Of a stretch of 64,000 bases of DNA, positions 40,280-50,075 are shown one piece after another (position 1 is the stretch's first letter; every line of letters starts with the position of its first letter). The notes under the pieces are model-generated. The model was not told the origin of the DNA, did not search any database, and was given only the letters and a program-made list of their open reading frames with translations. The translations under genes and the position numbers were made by a program. This DNA is from Nitzschia sp. DOCU1 (lineage: Eukaryota; Bacillariophyta; Bacillariophyceae; Bacillariales; Bacillariaceae): contig OX595993.1 of the NCBI GenBank assembly GCA_951394045.1, forward strand, positions 2,108,001 through 2,172,000, read 5' to 3'.

Positions 40280-43162
40280 ATGAACTCTAATAAGAGGCAA
40301 AGCATGTCCTTTGGCCTAGCGGCCGTCAAATTAAAGCTGCAGACTCAGATTGCTGGATTGGAACGCCGGAAAAAACGGCGTCAGGAACAATTCGGCATCG
40401 ACTACATCAAGTTGGTCCTTTCGGAAGCCAAAAAGTCCGAAATTAAAGAATGCTTGCAAAAGGCTGTCAAAGAAATGGACGAGGTCAATCGAGATATTGA
40501 AAGCTGTTATGAGGAAATCGAGACTCGTACCGCGGCCGAATTCGAAAAACAGAATGAATCTGCAGCATCTTCGACGCAAGAAAATCCAAGGGGAAACAGA
40601 AAGAGTCACATGAACACGGCAGGAGAAGACCAAGAGGATCAAAATTCCTCACGAGAACTTCATGCTCGTCCCCCAAAAGGCGGCAAAAGGGATTCACAAG
40701 GTGGTCGTGGCGGTGCAGCACCTAAGCGACGAAGTAGCGCAGAACCAGCTGGTCGAGGGAGAGGAGAACCCGTTCGAGGGCGCGGTCAACCAGCGAGGGG
40801 GCGAGGCCGAGGCCCTCCACCAGGACGCGGTAGAAGTGGCCCTCCAGCAGGTCGTTCAGGTAGAGGTAGAGGTGGCCCTCCAGTAGGTCGTTCGGGTAGA
40901 GGTAGAGGTGGTCCTCCAGCAGGCCGTTCGGGTAGAGGTAGAGGTGGTCCTCCAGCAGGCCGTTCGGGTAGAGGTAGAGGTCGCGGTCCCCAAGTACCAA
41001 TGTCACCTGGTGCCGGCCCACATAATGTCGAAAATCGGCTACCAAAGCGCGTTGCCGACCGAGATATTTTCCAGCCCCGCCACTCTCCAGAAGGCAAACG
41101 TAGCCGTCTGAGTGCCGTCAATCTTTCTTTGGTACCGGAAGAATTCAAAACCGGATCGGATATCCAGAAATGGACGCATCATGAATGGAAATTCCGAGAA
41201 TACAAGACCAATGGTGGATGGAGCAAGACGACGGAAGGATTGGTTGAAAAGTGCGCGAAACCGATCAAACGAGGCATTCAAAAGTTCAAGGCACATCCGG
41301 AACTATTCATTGCTTTTATGTATCCCACCGAGATGGTAACGTGGCCCGAAGACGAACAAGAGTATACTCTTATCTACCGCGCTGGAACGACGGGACTGCA
41401 GCCCAAGGGAGTCAGCCCCAAGGGACAGGTCACCTTTTTGATGCATGAATATCAACCACTACCATCATTGCCGAATGATGAATTGCCCAAGAAATTTCGA
41501 GATGAATACACGGACACGATGACGTATCGCGGTAAAAAGCTCGTCACCAAATCACTTCCAGCCTATCTACCTGGTCGTGGTACAGGACTGCTCGACGATC
41601 CTCGCTTGAAGGTGATTGGAGATATCGATCCTTCGGATATCGCACAGGGCCAAGTCGGAGATTGTTGGTTATTGTCGGGAATTGCATCCTTGGCAGAATT
41701 CGATGGGGCTATCGAACGTCTGTTTCGAAAGACAAAGGATCTGCATCAAATGCCTTTTGCCGATGGTCGACCTAATACGTACACAATTACTCTCTGGGAC
41801 TTGCCGACATGGACAGAAGTGGATATTGTCGTGGACGAACGTCTTTGTGCCCGTGAGGATGTCAAGGGAGCGCTGTTTGGAGCAAAAGCCTCGGAAGATG
41901 GAGAGTTGTGGGTCTGCTATCTCGAAAAGGCCATTGCTGCCCATTGTGGTGGCTACGACAAGATTGATGGCGGCCAATGTACCCATGCCTGGTCGCTACT
42001 GACAGGATGCAAAGAGCAATACATCATTCAACGCATTCCTGACGATCCCGAGGAGGGCCCGTTTGGAATTTGGGCCAAGTACGATACGGAGGCCGATCGA
42101 TGGGCGGACCACGCCAATTCTCCTTCCGATGGTCAACAAGGAGTTTGGCGTGTCCCATGGCCCGACGTGGGTGGAGGTGGGGAAGAAGATGCCGACGAAG
42201 AAGGACTCTTTCTCCGAATGTGCACATGGAGTCATGAGAACTTCTTGATTGGCGCCTCGAGCAAAGGCGACTCCGATCGCAACTTGACTAATGGAGTAGT
42301 CGACAACCACGCATATTCCGTCATTGACTGCCGCAGCAATGTGGCGGGAACCGGCATTGGTATGATCCAAGTGCGCAACCCGTGGGGCTATGGAACCATA
42401 GAGAACGGTATGTTTACACGAGGTGGTAAGGGCTGGAAAGAATATCCCGAAATCGAACAAGCTTTGGAGTACGAGGAGCTTGAAGAAGACGACGGCGTAT
42501 TTTGGGTGACCACCAAAGAATTCTTTGATCATTATCGTGCTATTTATCTTGGTGCCGTGGACATGAAGAAATTCTTGGGCGTTACCGATACGATGAACAA
42601 TTTCAACCCATATGCTGCCAACAAGGTAAATCCTGCGATCGGTATGCTCAGTACACCAGACCTCGGATCGGATGAAGACGAATCGGGCGACGACGAATCC
42701 GATGATGGCGAATCGGGTGACGACGAGTCTGAGGAAGATATTGAGGAAGCTGAGGCAAAGGGAAACGCTCAGCAACCAGTCGTAGTGGGAGACGCTGAAG
42801 AAGAAAATTCTGGCGACCACGACGAAGACGAAAATGAAGAATCAGAGAACGATGACAACGACGACGAAGAAGCAGATGAAGAATCAGAGGCCGAGGACGA
42901 CGAAAAAGAAAGAGAAAATGAAGAATCACAGGGCGAGGACGACGAAGAAGAAGAAGGAGAAAATGAAGAATCGGAGGATGAGGATGAGGACGAGTCTGAC
43001 TCCAAGGAAGCGACAGACGTGAAGAAACCAGCCGTAGTGGAAAACGTTGAAGAAAGTCCCCGCGACAACGGCGAAGATGAAAGTGATGGACCAGACGATG
43101 AGTACGAGGACGGTGATGATGACGACGAAGGCGAGAGCGATGGCAATAAAGAGTCCTCGTAA
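40280..43162 (+). CDS. Calpain-type cysteine protease with RGG-like repeats and acidic tail
   Basis: 960 residues, single exon. The N-terminus is helical and charged. Residues about 160-240 form an Arg/Gly/Pro repeat (GRSGRGRGGPPA in tandem) resembling RNA-binding RGG boxes. The calpain core runs from about 385 to 770. The catalytic Cys462 lies in QVGDCWLLSGIASL, His677 in NHAYSVID and Asn700 in RNPWG, so the triad is complete. The C-terminal ~160 residues are almost wholly Asp/Glu/Ser with short imperfect repeats (ESGDDES). Calpains cleave proteins in a Ca2+-dependent way, though no EF-hand is present here. A basic RGG arm plus an acidic tail suggests nuclear or RNA-granule association; that is inference. 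Confidence 0.88.
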   Translation: MNSNKRQSMSFGLAAVKLKLQTQIAGLERRKKRRQEQFGIDYIKLVLSEAKKSEIKECLQKAVKEMDEVNRDIESCYEEIETRTAAEFEKQNESAASSTQENPRGNRKSHMNTAGEDQEDQNSSRELHARPPKGGKRDSQGGRGGAAPKRRSSAEPAGRGRGEPVRGRGQPARGRGRGPPPGRGRSGPPAGRSGRGRGGPPVGRSGRGRGGPPAGRSGRGRGGPPAGRSGRGRGRGPQVPMSPGAGPHNVENRLPKRVADRDIFQPRHSPEGKRSRLSAVNLSLVPEEFKTGSDIQKWTHHEWKFREYKTNGGWSKTTEGLVEKCAKPIKRGIQKFKAHPELFIAFMYPTEMVTWPEDEQEYTLIYRAGTTGLQPKGVSPKGQVTFLMHEYQPLPSLPNDELPKKFRDEYTDTMTYRGKKLVTKSLPAYLPGRGTGLLDDPRLKVIGDIDPSDIAQGQVGDCWLLSGIASLAEFDGAIERLFRKTKDLHQMPFADGRPNTYTITLWDLPTWTEVDIVVDERLCAREDVKGALFGAKASEDGELWVCYLEKAIAAHCGGYDKIDGGQCTHAWSLLTGCKEQYIIQRIPDDPEEGPFGIWAKYDTEADRWADHANSPSDGQQGVWRVPWPDVGGGGEEDADEEGLFLRMCTWSHENFLIGASSKGDSDRNLTNGVVDNHAYSVIDCRSNVAGTGIGMIQVRNPWGYGTIENGMFTRGGKGWKEYPEIEQALEYEELEEDDGVFWVTTKEFFDHYRAIYLGAVDMKKFLGVTDTMNNFNPYAANKVNPAIGMLSTPDLGSDEDESGDDESDDGESGDDESEEDIEEAEAKGNAQQPVVVGDAEEENSGDHDEDENEESENDDNDDEEADEESEAEDDEKERENEESQGEDDEEEEGENEESEDEDEDESDSKEATDVKKPAVVENVEESPRDNGEDESDGPDDEYEDGDDDDEGESDGNKESS
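40850..40984 (+). repeat. 36-bp coding tandem repeat in the calpain gene
   Basis: Nearly four copies of a 36-nt unit beginning GGTCGTTCGGGTAGAGGTAG encode GRSGRGRGGPPA. Units start at 40850, 40886, 40922 and 40958 and differ by only a few bases, so the array is young and likely length-variable between strains. Confidence 0.92.
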
Positions 43163-43498
43163 TATTTAGCCGGTCTAGATAGTCGATAGGAGACACAGCC
43201 AACTTTAATGCGAGGTTACTCCAGGATAGTTAGTTCTACCAAAAAGTTAGTCTTGAATGCATCAAAATAGAATCAATCAATCTAGTACAACGGCACCACC
43301 AAGGACTGTGAAAGATTCCAAAACAACTGAAACCTCGAGAAAGGAATCATGCAAATAAGAAAGAGGCGCCGATGAGCAACCTTTAGAGCCAGAAAGCCAC
43401 TCTCAGATAGGGCGGCTGCTTGATTCTCTGCGGTTCCAAATCATTGAATGAATGAACGCAAGAAGACCCGAGCTTGATGAGGGCTTCTTTTTCTATCC
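43163..43498. other. Intergenic region between convergent genes
   Basis: About 340 bases after the calpain stop; no feature recognised. Confidence 0.5.
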
Positions 43499-44065
43499 TC
43501 AGACGGATAAATCCAGTCCCAGTTTGCGACGATGTGCTTGATGCGCAGTCATTTCTCCTCCTTGTTCTTCTGCTCCTTGATCTTCACTATCCCTGAGTAG
43601 CAACTCTTCTTGTTCGCTAGTCGTCAATAAGTCCAGACCCGACTGCAAACAATCCACCAAGACATCCACGTCTACTACTAACGAATCATCGCCCTGATCG
43701 CCCTTTGTCGCATTAGCTCGCATAGTCTCGAGAGTATCCGCAAACGCATCCGTAATCATGTCCACATAAAGGGCACGACAACGTTCGGGATCCAGTTCGG
43801 TTGTAGCAGGTGTTTCTTGTCGATGTTCTTGCTCCAGTTCCTTCCAAGCTTGAGCAAGTTCCTCGCGTGCCTGGCTCAATCGTTCAAAGATTTGATCCGG
43901 ATCATTCCATGGATTGTCCGCCGTTGTCGCATACGGGTCCTCGACTTGGGCATAGCGTTGGATGAGGGCCGTAGCCTTGACCGCGGCGGCATCCAAGCGG
44001 TGTTGCGCCGGGGAAACATGGGACGACGACGACGACGACGAAGATTCCTCGTTCTCCAGCGACAT
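43499..44065 (-). CDS. Small acidic helical protein of unknown function
   Basis: 188 residues if started at ATG 44065 (MSLENEESSSSSSSSH), or 202 from the in-frame ATG at 44107. A serine run (8 Ser) is followed by a predicted all-helical acidic protein: HRLDAAAVKATALIQRYAQVEDPYATTADNPWNDPDQIFERLSQAREELAQAWKELEQEH, then CRALYVDMITDAFADTLETMRANA and VDVLVDCLQSGLDLLTTSEQEELL. The last block looks conserved enough to be a real protein, but I do not recognise the family. The C-terminus is basic (AHRRKLGLDLSV). No signal peptide or membrane segment. Confidence 0.6.
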   Translation of the reverse strand: MSLENEESSSSSSSSHVSPAQHRLDAAAVKATALIQRYAQVEDPYATTADNPWNDPDQIFERLSQAREELAQAWKELEQEHRQETPATTELDPERCRALYVDMITDAFADTLETMRANATKGDQGDDSLVVDVDVLVDCLQSGLDLLTTSEQEELLLRDSEDQGAEEQGGEMTAHQAHRRKLGLDLSV

Positions 44066-44333
44066 AATATGATTACGATACAGGTTGCGATTGGATAGCA
44101 GACTCATGCAAAAGACGATGTGACAATGGGATGGTTGAGATGAGAATGGTGATGATAATAGAGATGAGAGGCTGTGTGCTAACAAGCCTCGAGACCTGCA
44201 TATGCATGACTCGTACGTGGAAACGTGGTATGTCAATCCCAAAACACATCACATACCGACAATTCCGTAAAATCTACGTCTCGTGTATGTAGAGACGTGG
44301 TATGTAACAATTCCACCAAATTCGCTAAAACGT

Positions 44334-44476
44334 CACATACCAACAACTCAGTTCATCTGTACGTATGCATACATTGGACAGACACAGTGATCCATCCAGC
44401 TTCCTCCACATACCAACAACTCAGTTCATCTGTACGTACATTGGACAGGCAAAGTGATGATCCATCCAGCTTCCTC
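44334..44476 (+). repeat. Two-copy tandem repeat, about 70 bp
   Basis: 44334-44406 and 44407-44476 share CACATACCAACAACTCAGTT, ATCTGTACGTA, ACATTGGACAG and GATCCATCCAGCTTCCTC, differing by a few substitutions and short indels. Related CACATACC.ACAA.TC strings appear singly just upstream (44250-44270). The repeat sits in the divergent promoter interval between two genes. Confidence 0.9.
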
Positions 44477-44614
44477 CACGTCTCGCTTGATATCACGGAT
44501 ATATCAAGATAGGCGGATCCGGGTGGATCTTATTGTTGTTGTCGTCGTGTGTTGCCTCTGTTGGGGCAAGATTCGACATTAGGTCCTGTATTGTTCGAAT
44601 CATCCCAATGAATA

Positions 44615-46055
44615 ATGTCGGAGGAAAAGGAGGAGGAAAAAGACAGCAGTAGTCTCAAACAAGGAGTGGGTGCTGCTGTAGGATCTACTCGAACCAGCAG
44701 TGGCCGACATGACACCAAATTTGCATCGTGCCAAAGAAACAGCGATGCGACTACTGGAAGCATAGACAAACAGCATGGTTGTTACCGAAAGAGTCGATCG
44801 TCGGAGGACTACTACAACAACAATCGAGATGATGACGAGCCCAGTGCCAGCAGTGCCGGCGGTTCCCAAGAAGACGACGAGTCTCGCTCAGCCGTTCCAG
44901 GTGTCGTCGCGGTCCAAGGACCAAATGCTGGAGGGGCATCCACAAGTTTGCGTTCGAGTGATCTGTCGGATACTACAACTGCGCCAGTTCAAACAACAGT
45001 GCAAACCTTCATGGGCTTGGCGCCGACTCCGGAAGAAGCGGATGGTACGTTTACCATTACGACGAGGAGAGGACAAAATCCTGATTTACCCATTGCCTTG
45101 CCCGCCGAAGTGGTCGTTTCAGAAGCGACAAGCAGCAGCAATAATCCAATTTACACGGCAGAACCAATGGCATTGACAGAGCCATCTACTAACGAACAAC
45201 AACAGCACAAGGCTCCTTTCTCGAAATACATGGTGGTTCTAGTCGTATTGGGAGCTTTCCTCGTCATTGCCGTGGCAGTGGGAGTGGCCGTGGGCGTCAC
45301 TGCGGCAATGGATTCTTCTACACCTTTGCCTCCGTCACCGGCTCCCGTCTTTATGGCGCGACCCAACTCAGGTCCCACCACCACCACCACCGGCCTAACA
45401 GCAACCGATCCACCTTTGTCCTCTCTGAACTGTCTCTGCTGGTACAATCAACAACAAATTCTTTGGCGAGACAGGGTCGATCATGAATTGTTGACGACGG
45501 AGCAAGAAACATTTCTCAAAAATGTGTGGCAAGGTCGCTTGAATCAGTACGATCCAGATCCAGTCAATCGAAAGGAACGAACAATGGTAGCACGACAATC
45601 CAGCAAAACATCAAACGACAACGGCAAGAAGGAGACAAGGAGCATGGGTCCCTCAACAAGATTACCGTTGTCAGGAAGTCTTAGAGGCATGTTGACAGGC
45701 ACACTTGAAGGAAGAAGAAGGGGACCATATTGTTATTGAGCACTACTACTTGTATGACAATCGTCATCTCGGTGTGTACTATGCTCAGTTGGGATTCAAC
45801 ATTCAATCTCAAGTGCTCTTTGGCGATTTTGGTGCTTCTAACGCGGAAACGACGGGGTTGGACATTGCGTATCGGTTGGAGTATTGCAAGAATGAAGCGA
45901 CAACATATGAGCTTCAGGCGTACAACGATGCCTACATGACCTACATGCAAGACGAAAACAATCGACATGGACTGGTGGAAAGCTTGCAGCAAGAAGTGGG
46001 TTTGGAATCTGCGTACGAGTTGACAGTGCCCGTTCGTTACAAAGATGCATGCTAA
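44615..46055 (+). CDS. Single-pass membrane protein, probably two exons
   Basis: The first frame (44615-45739) has a polar, Ser/Thr-rich N-terminal region of about 200 residues, one strong membrane span (KYMVVLVVLGAFLVIAVAVGVAVGVTAAM) and a Pro/Thr linker followed by LNCLCWYNQQQILW. Clear coding character then moves to frame 3 (to 46055): HIVIEHYYLYDNRHLGVYYAQLGFNIQSQVLFGDFGASNAETTGLDIAYRLEYC. A 112-nt intron from GTAGCA (45587) to TTGACAG (45698) joins the two in frame, although the donor is weak. Otherwise a one-base lesion is present. The joined product is about 442 residues. Orientation and function are unknown; the extracellular part may be a small folded domain. Confidence 0.55.
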
Positions 46056-46978
46056 GAAATATCCTAAGAAAAGCGTCTAGTGGTACTTGTAGAGGATTAT
46101 TATGTTAGTTTGTATAATGGTTGCAAAAGTAGTGCGCTGCCAAGCACAATAACCGGTCAGGGTCAGAGCATTTTCTCACCACCACTCGCCTATGTACGCC
46201 TGCAGCAAGTCGTACTATCCAGCAGCTATATACGGCGTTGTTGTCGCCCAAGAAGACTAGAGTCTTAGCCACCAGTGTAGTGGTGAAGCATGCGGTGAGT
46301 GTCAATAGGACTAGCTAGAACTCGTTCTTTCTATCGTCTACGCACTAGCACTGACGATTCCTACATGGGTAAAAAAGTCAAACCAATTCAATGGCTTGTG
46401 AGTAATTCCGGCGGACAAAGAGATCGATCCTTTTCTCCTCTTCTTCGTCCTCGTCGTCGTCGCATAGGAGCAGGTACCTAGTTGCTAATTGGATAGTCCG
46501 TAATCGGCGCTGCCTTAACTAGAGTTTTGGGAATATCATGTTAAGGCCTTCCGGGAAGCACTATTTGTGACCTTTGCCATCTATCTATCTAATCCATCGA
46601 ATCATCAAGTGTCAAAAGAGTTCAGAGTTGAAACGTTCGTTTGGGTGCACCGTCAACATGTGTTTCCTGTTTGCGATAATTTGTGAGGTGCGCTCTCGAA
46701 AATGTGGTGAGATGGAGCACTTCGCGGTAGGTTTTCCTATGATACGGCTCTTGGAAATATCTCGCAGCAGTTATTACGGTTATATTACTATGGCCCAAAG
46801 AATGCAGTGCGCGATAACAATTCTCTAATTATCAAACACTCGGCAAAGAGTTGGGATCGCGCTTGGTGGTCCAACGGATCCCGAAAACATCTTCCAAGAA
46901 CATGCTCACAACTGCCGCAGACCGACACTTTCGAAATCACTTCCACTTTCTTTCAACCCAAACATACTCAGTAGCACC
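46056..46978. other. Intergenic region
   Basis: About 920 bases with only short frames. No repeat or gene is supported. Confidence 0.45.
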
Positions 46979-47515
46979 ATGATGAATTGGATCTTCTCCG
47001 CCGACGACAAAAATACTCATAGAAGCGATGAGGCTAAAGACGTGGAACCTGCCACTCGTTATGAGGCTTCTGAACCGGTCAACGACGATGCCCCAGTGCG
47101 ACGGGGACACATTTGCTGTTGGGGTCTGTGTGACATGCGTGTCGCCGCTGTTATTCTAAACTCTGCCAATATTGTATTCCGACTCATTTGCCTCGTATTT
47201 GAACTTTCATGGGGCGATTGGTACACAACGTCGGTTGACTACTGCTCTCTGGTATTGTCGGTGATTGCCGCATTTGGTGCCCTCAACTACGACTTCCCGT
47301 GCACAGTCGTAGCAACAGTTGGACATGCCTGGTTCTTCTTTGTCCATTTGATTGCCCATGCATCAGTATTGCTCTCCATTTTCGACCTGTTCATGATCTA
47401 CGTCACATTCATGATCGCCTACGAAATCCATGCGGGTATCATGACGAAGGAAACCTATCGTCGCGAAGAGTACATCGAGCCTACGACTCGCTCATATATT
47501 GCGAAGATGTTCTAA
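46979..47515 (+). CDS. Four-span membrane protein of unknown function
   Basis: 178 residues. A hydrophilic acidic N-terminus (about 40 residues) is followed by RRGHICCWGLCDMRVAAVILNSANIVFRLI, and four hydrophobic segments lie at about 56-75, 86-103, 109-133 and 134-152. The C-terminal tail is basic and polar. The CCxGxCDMRxAVxxxN opening before the first span recalls a group of small four-TM proteins seen in stramenopiles, but I know no function. Two adjacent ATGs (46979 and 46982) could start it. Single exon. It lies just outside the left flank of the copia insertion. Confidence 0.65.
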   Translation: MMNWIFSADDKNTHRSDEAKDVEPATRYEASEPVNDDAPVRRGHICCWGLCDMRVAAVILNSANIVFRLICLVFELSWGDWYTTSVDYCSLVLSVIAAFGALNYDFPCTVVATVGHAWFFFVHLIAHASVLLSIFDLFMIYVTFMIAYEIHAGIMTKETYRREEYIEPTTRSYIAKMF

Positions 47516-48086
47516 TCATTCAAGTGTTTGAAGGTGTTGGCGCTAGCCTTCGACGGTTGAAATCGTGGACGATAAAGCAGCAGAGCTTTCTGGCGCCCTT
47601 CGTCTTGTTAACTGCAGTGGGCCTGATACATATTCATGAATACATTCTAGAGAAAATTTAACAGTTCTACTAGAGTCATAGCTAATGCTTTTTACCGTTG
47701 TTCCACCAAAGATCTCTCCATGTTGCCTGAAGGGAAGAAAGCCGCGCCAATTCTATCCTTGTTGCTTCGTCTTCTGCCTCGCCTCCTCAAGCAACAAGAT
47801 GTGCTAGTTTAGCTAGCACCCTTTCGATTGAAGCACTGCCCATCTAATAGCAATAGACTTTGTGATATCCTTCTTCTCGCAGTCAGCGGTCTTCCTCCAA
47901 CGCCGAGTATCATAGGTAGCAGCAGCGTACAGAGTAGAGGTGCAAGGATCGACGTTCAACGGCAGCACGCTCAGAAGTGGTCAAAGTAGTCGACATCAAA
48001 ACAGCAAACCAATAACCTGCCCCCCTCTCCCCCTTTTCTGTTGCCCCCGTATCATTTTGTTCTTTCGCCCGACGAGAGAGTCAGTC
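47516..48086. other. Intergenic region left of the copia element
   Basis: About 570 bases without a gene. 48087-48091 (CATCG) is the left target-site duplication. Confidence 0.5.
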
Positions 48087-48091
48087 ATCGT

Positions 48092-48180
48092 GTGAGGGAC
48101 TAGACTCATAGGACCACTAAGGTCACTTTAGCATGATACCAGTTACTACGTGTATCACTAGAGTCCGTACAGCATCTACA
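48092..48180 (+). repeat. 5' LTR
   Basis: Begins TG and ends CA. It differs from the 3' LTR by what appears to be a single base (ACTAGG versus ACTAAGG near 48120). Very short for an LTR, so promoter and polyadenylation signals must be compact. Confidence 0.9.
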
Positions 48181-48443
48181 GGTTATGGACCATCATTGCT
48201 TACTTTGCCCCCTCCAGGACAAGTAAGAACAACAACAAACAAAAAGGAAGGAGACCGAAAGAGGCACTGGATCGAAAGAACAGCAGACCTAAAGTCTCCA
48301 ACCACAACAACAAACGACGACGAAATTTCTCGAGCACGCAAAGCCAGTAGGAAACCTACCGAGCGCTACGCGAAACAGCCGTCGTTTTAACAACAAAAAG
48401 CCATTATTTCCAACGTCCAAAGGAATTAAAACAACGGACAACC
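48181..48443 (+). other. Copia 5' leader with putative primer-binding site
   Basis: The sequence right after the LTR, GGTTATGGACCATC, is where a tRNA primer should anneal; I cannot assign the tRNA with certainty. The rest is A-rich leader before the gag ATG. Confidence 0.5.
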
Positions 48444-50075
48444 ATGCCAACTCTAACGACTCCTGAGCAGCAACGAGAGAAGGCAAATGATGAAGGAAGC
48501 ATCGCCTCGCGCACTAGGCGATCCACGGCTGGCGATAACTCCGACAGGACATTCGACCAGTACAAGGGAACAGAGATGGATTTCCGTTATTTTCTCGTCT
48601 CCTGCGTGGAACAGGCAATAAAGGGAACCAGTGTTTACCTGAGCCGACCGACACCCAGCACAGAGACACTCCTACGAGAAACAGTACTGAAATTGTCGCA
48701 TGAACAATTGATGAACGAGAAGAAGGACGTACTTTTGGAAAAAGTTAAACAGGTAATTCGACCTATGGCACTCCAACGAACTGCTCCAGGATCGAAAGAA
48801 CCTTTTCTATTTCTCCGGGCGCTCCTCAAGGAACAAGGACCGAAAGGAAGTCGAATCAGGAAGAAGCGGATGCAAGAATCAAGCCCAAAAGCGAAAGAGA
48901 CGGAAGATACCCCTCTAAGCACCAAGAAGTACGAACAACCTTCACTGGTATTTCGACTACCACATCAATCGGATTCATCGTCAAGCTATCAAACAACGAC
49001 GCAGCCGCACGAAGATGATACTCCTAAGGCAACGGGAGCAACCTCAATCAACCTAGAGGAGGATAGCATCCCAGAAGCACAACCGAACGACCAGCTTGTT
49101 CTATTGGAAGCAAACGCAATCGCATCGTTCACCGAGGGTTCCATCACTGAGGACTGGCTTCGCCGTGGCAGTCTACCGTCAACACACGGAGGCGCAGAAG
49201 AGTTCAAGGAACCGCCATCAGAGGACGAAGAAGACCAGAAGTCACCACCAGTGGAACAGGTCGAGACAAGGCACTCTCAAGGATGGGCTCTTGATTCAAC
49301 AACGAACTCGAGCCCACCCAAGTCCGAGGACCTCGTACAGTTTTGGAAAGAGCTTCAAACAACCTTGGAACGGGTAGAAGAAAAGATACACCCGGCCATT
49401 GAACGCCTTGAAGCGAAAGAGAAAATCCTCGATGAGAAGATAATGATAATTGAAACGCGTGAGCGACAGGCAGCGGAGACTGCACAGCAACTTGAAGCCC
49501 AAATCCACGAAGCCAACGAAATCAAGACAACCTTGCACCGGGAAGTCAAGATGGTTAGAGCAATCTACAAGGATTGGACCAACAAGATTGAATCACTGGA
49601 AAAGCTTCGTCTTCGCACTAAAGAAGAAATCATATCTTATGAAGAGTCAACGATTCGAGAACAAGTGAAACTCATGGTGACACGAGAACTTGCTAGAGCC
49701 GAAGCTACAACGCAGAAGACACGATCGGATGAGCACAAGATATTCAAGGATGAAGTCGAGAAAATAGCAACGGCAGAACTACAACAATTCATCGAAAAAG
49801 CGACAGCGGAAATGTCGAAGTACAATGAACAGTACTGGCAGGATATTGATGCAGCCCGCGCTCATGTGGGGGATGAGACCGGAACCATCAAAGCGGAATT
49901 CACCGCAATCCGCCAAGAAGTAGCGAAAGCAAGAGCCGAATGTCAATTCAACTCTCCCGATAATGCGAGAATTGAGAGCATGGAACAGCGCATCCAAGAC
50001 ATTCAATCACGTGATTGGGAAAGCATCGTGAAGGCACAAGTTGAGAACGAGCTGAAAGAGTGGGATGTGGACTGA
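48444..50075 (+). CDS. Copia gag, N-terminal part, ending at an in-frame TGA
   Basis: 543 codons from ATG 48444. Helix-rich and charged, with a long predicted coiled coil at about residues 290-420 (ERLEAKEKILDEKIMIIETRERQAAETAQQLEAQIHEANEIKTT). This structural-protein part probably assembles the virus-like particle. The frame stops at TGA 50073-50075 after KEWDVD, but the same frame continues open to 51554 with the rest of gag, including the zinc knuckle. The TGA is therefore either a nonsense mutation or a readthrough codon. Confidence 0.8.
   Translation: MPTLTTPEQQREKANDEGSIASRTRRSTAGDNSDRTFDQYKGTEMDFRYFLVSCVEQAIKGTSVYLSRPTPSTETLLRETVLKLSHEQLMNEKKDVLLEKVKQVIRPMALQRTAPGSKEPFLFLRALLKEQGPKGSRIRKKRMQESSPKAKETEDTPLSTKKYEQPSLVFRLPHQSDSSSSYQTTTQPHEDDTPKATGATSINLEEDSIPEAQPNDQLVLLEANAIASFTEGSITEDWLRRGSLPSTHGGAEEFKEPPSEDEEDQKSPPVEQVETRHSQGWALDSTTNSSPPKSEDLVQFWKELQTTLERVEEKIHPAIERLEAKEKILDEKIMIIETRERQAAETAQQLEAQIHEANEIKTTLHREVKMVRAIYKDWTNKIESLEKLRLRTKEEIISYEESTIREQVKLMVTRELARAEATTQKTRSDEHKIFKDEVEKIATAELQQFIEKATAEMSKYNEQYWQDIDAARAHVGDETGTIKAEFTAIRQEVAKARAECQFNSPDNARIESMEQRIQDIQSRDWESIVKAQVENELKEWDVD

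Noticed and set aside
42648..43202. Arg/His/Leu-rich and Ser-rich minus-strand frames under the calpain tail
   Set aside because: Produced by the repetitive acidic codons on the plus strand.
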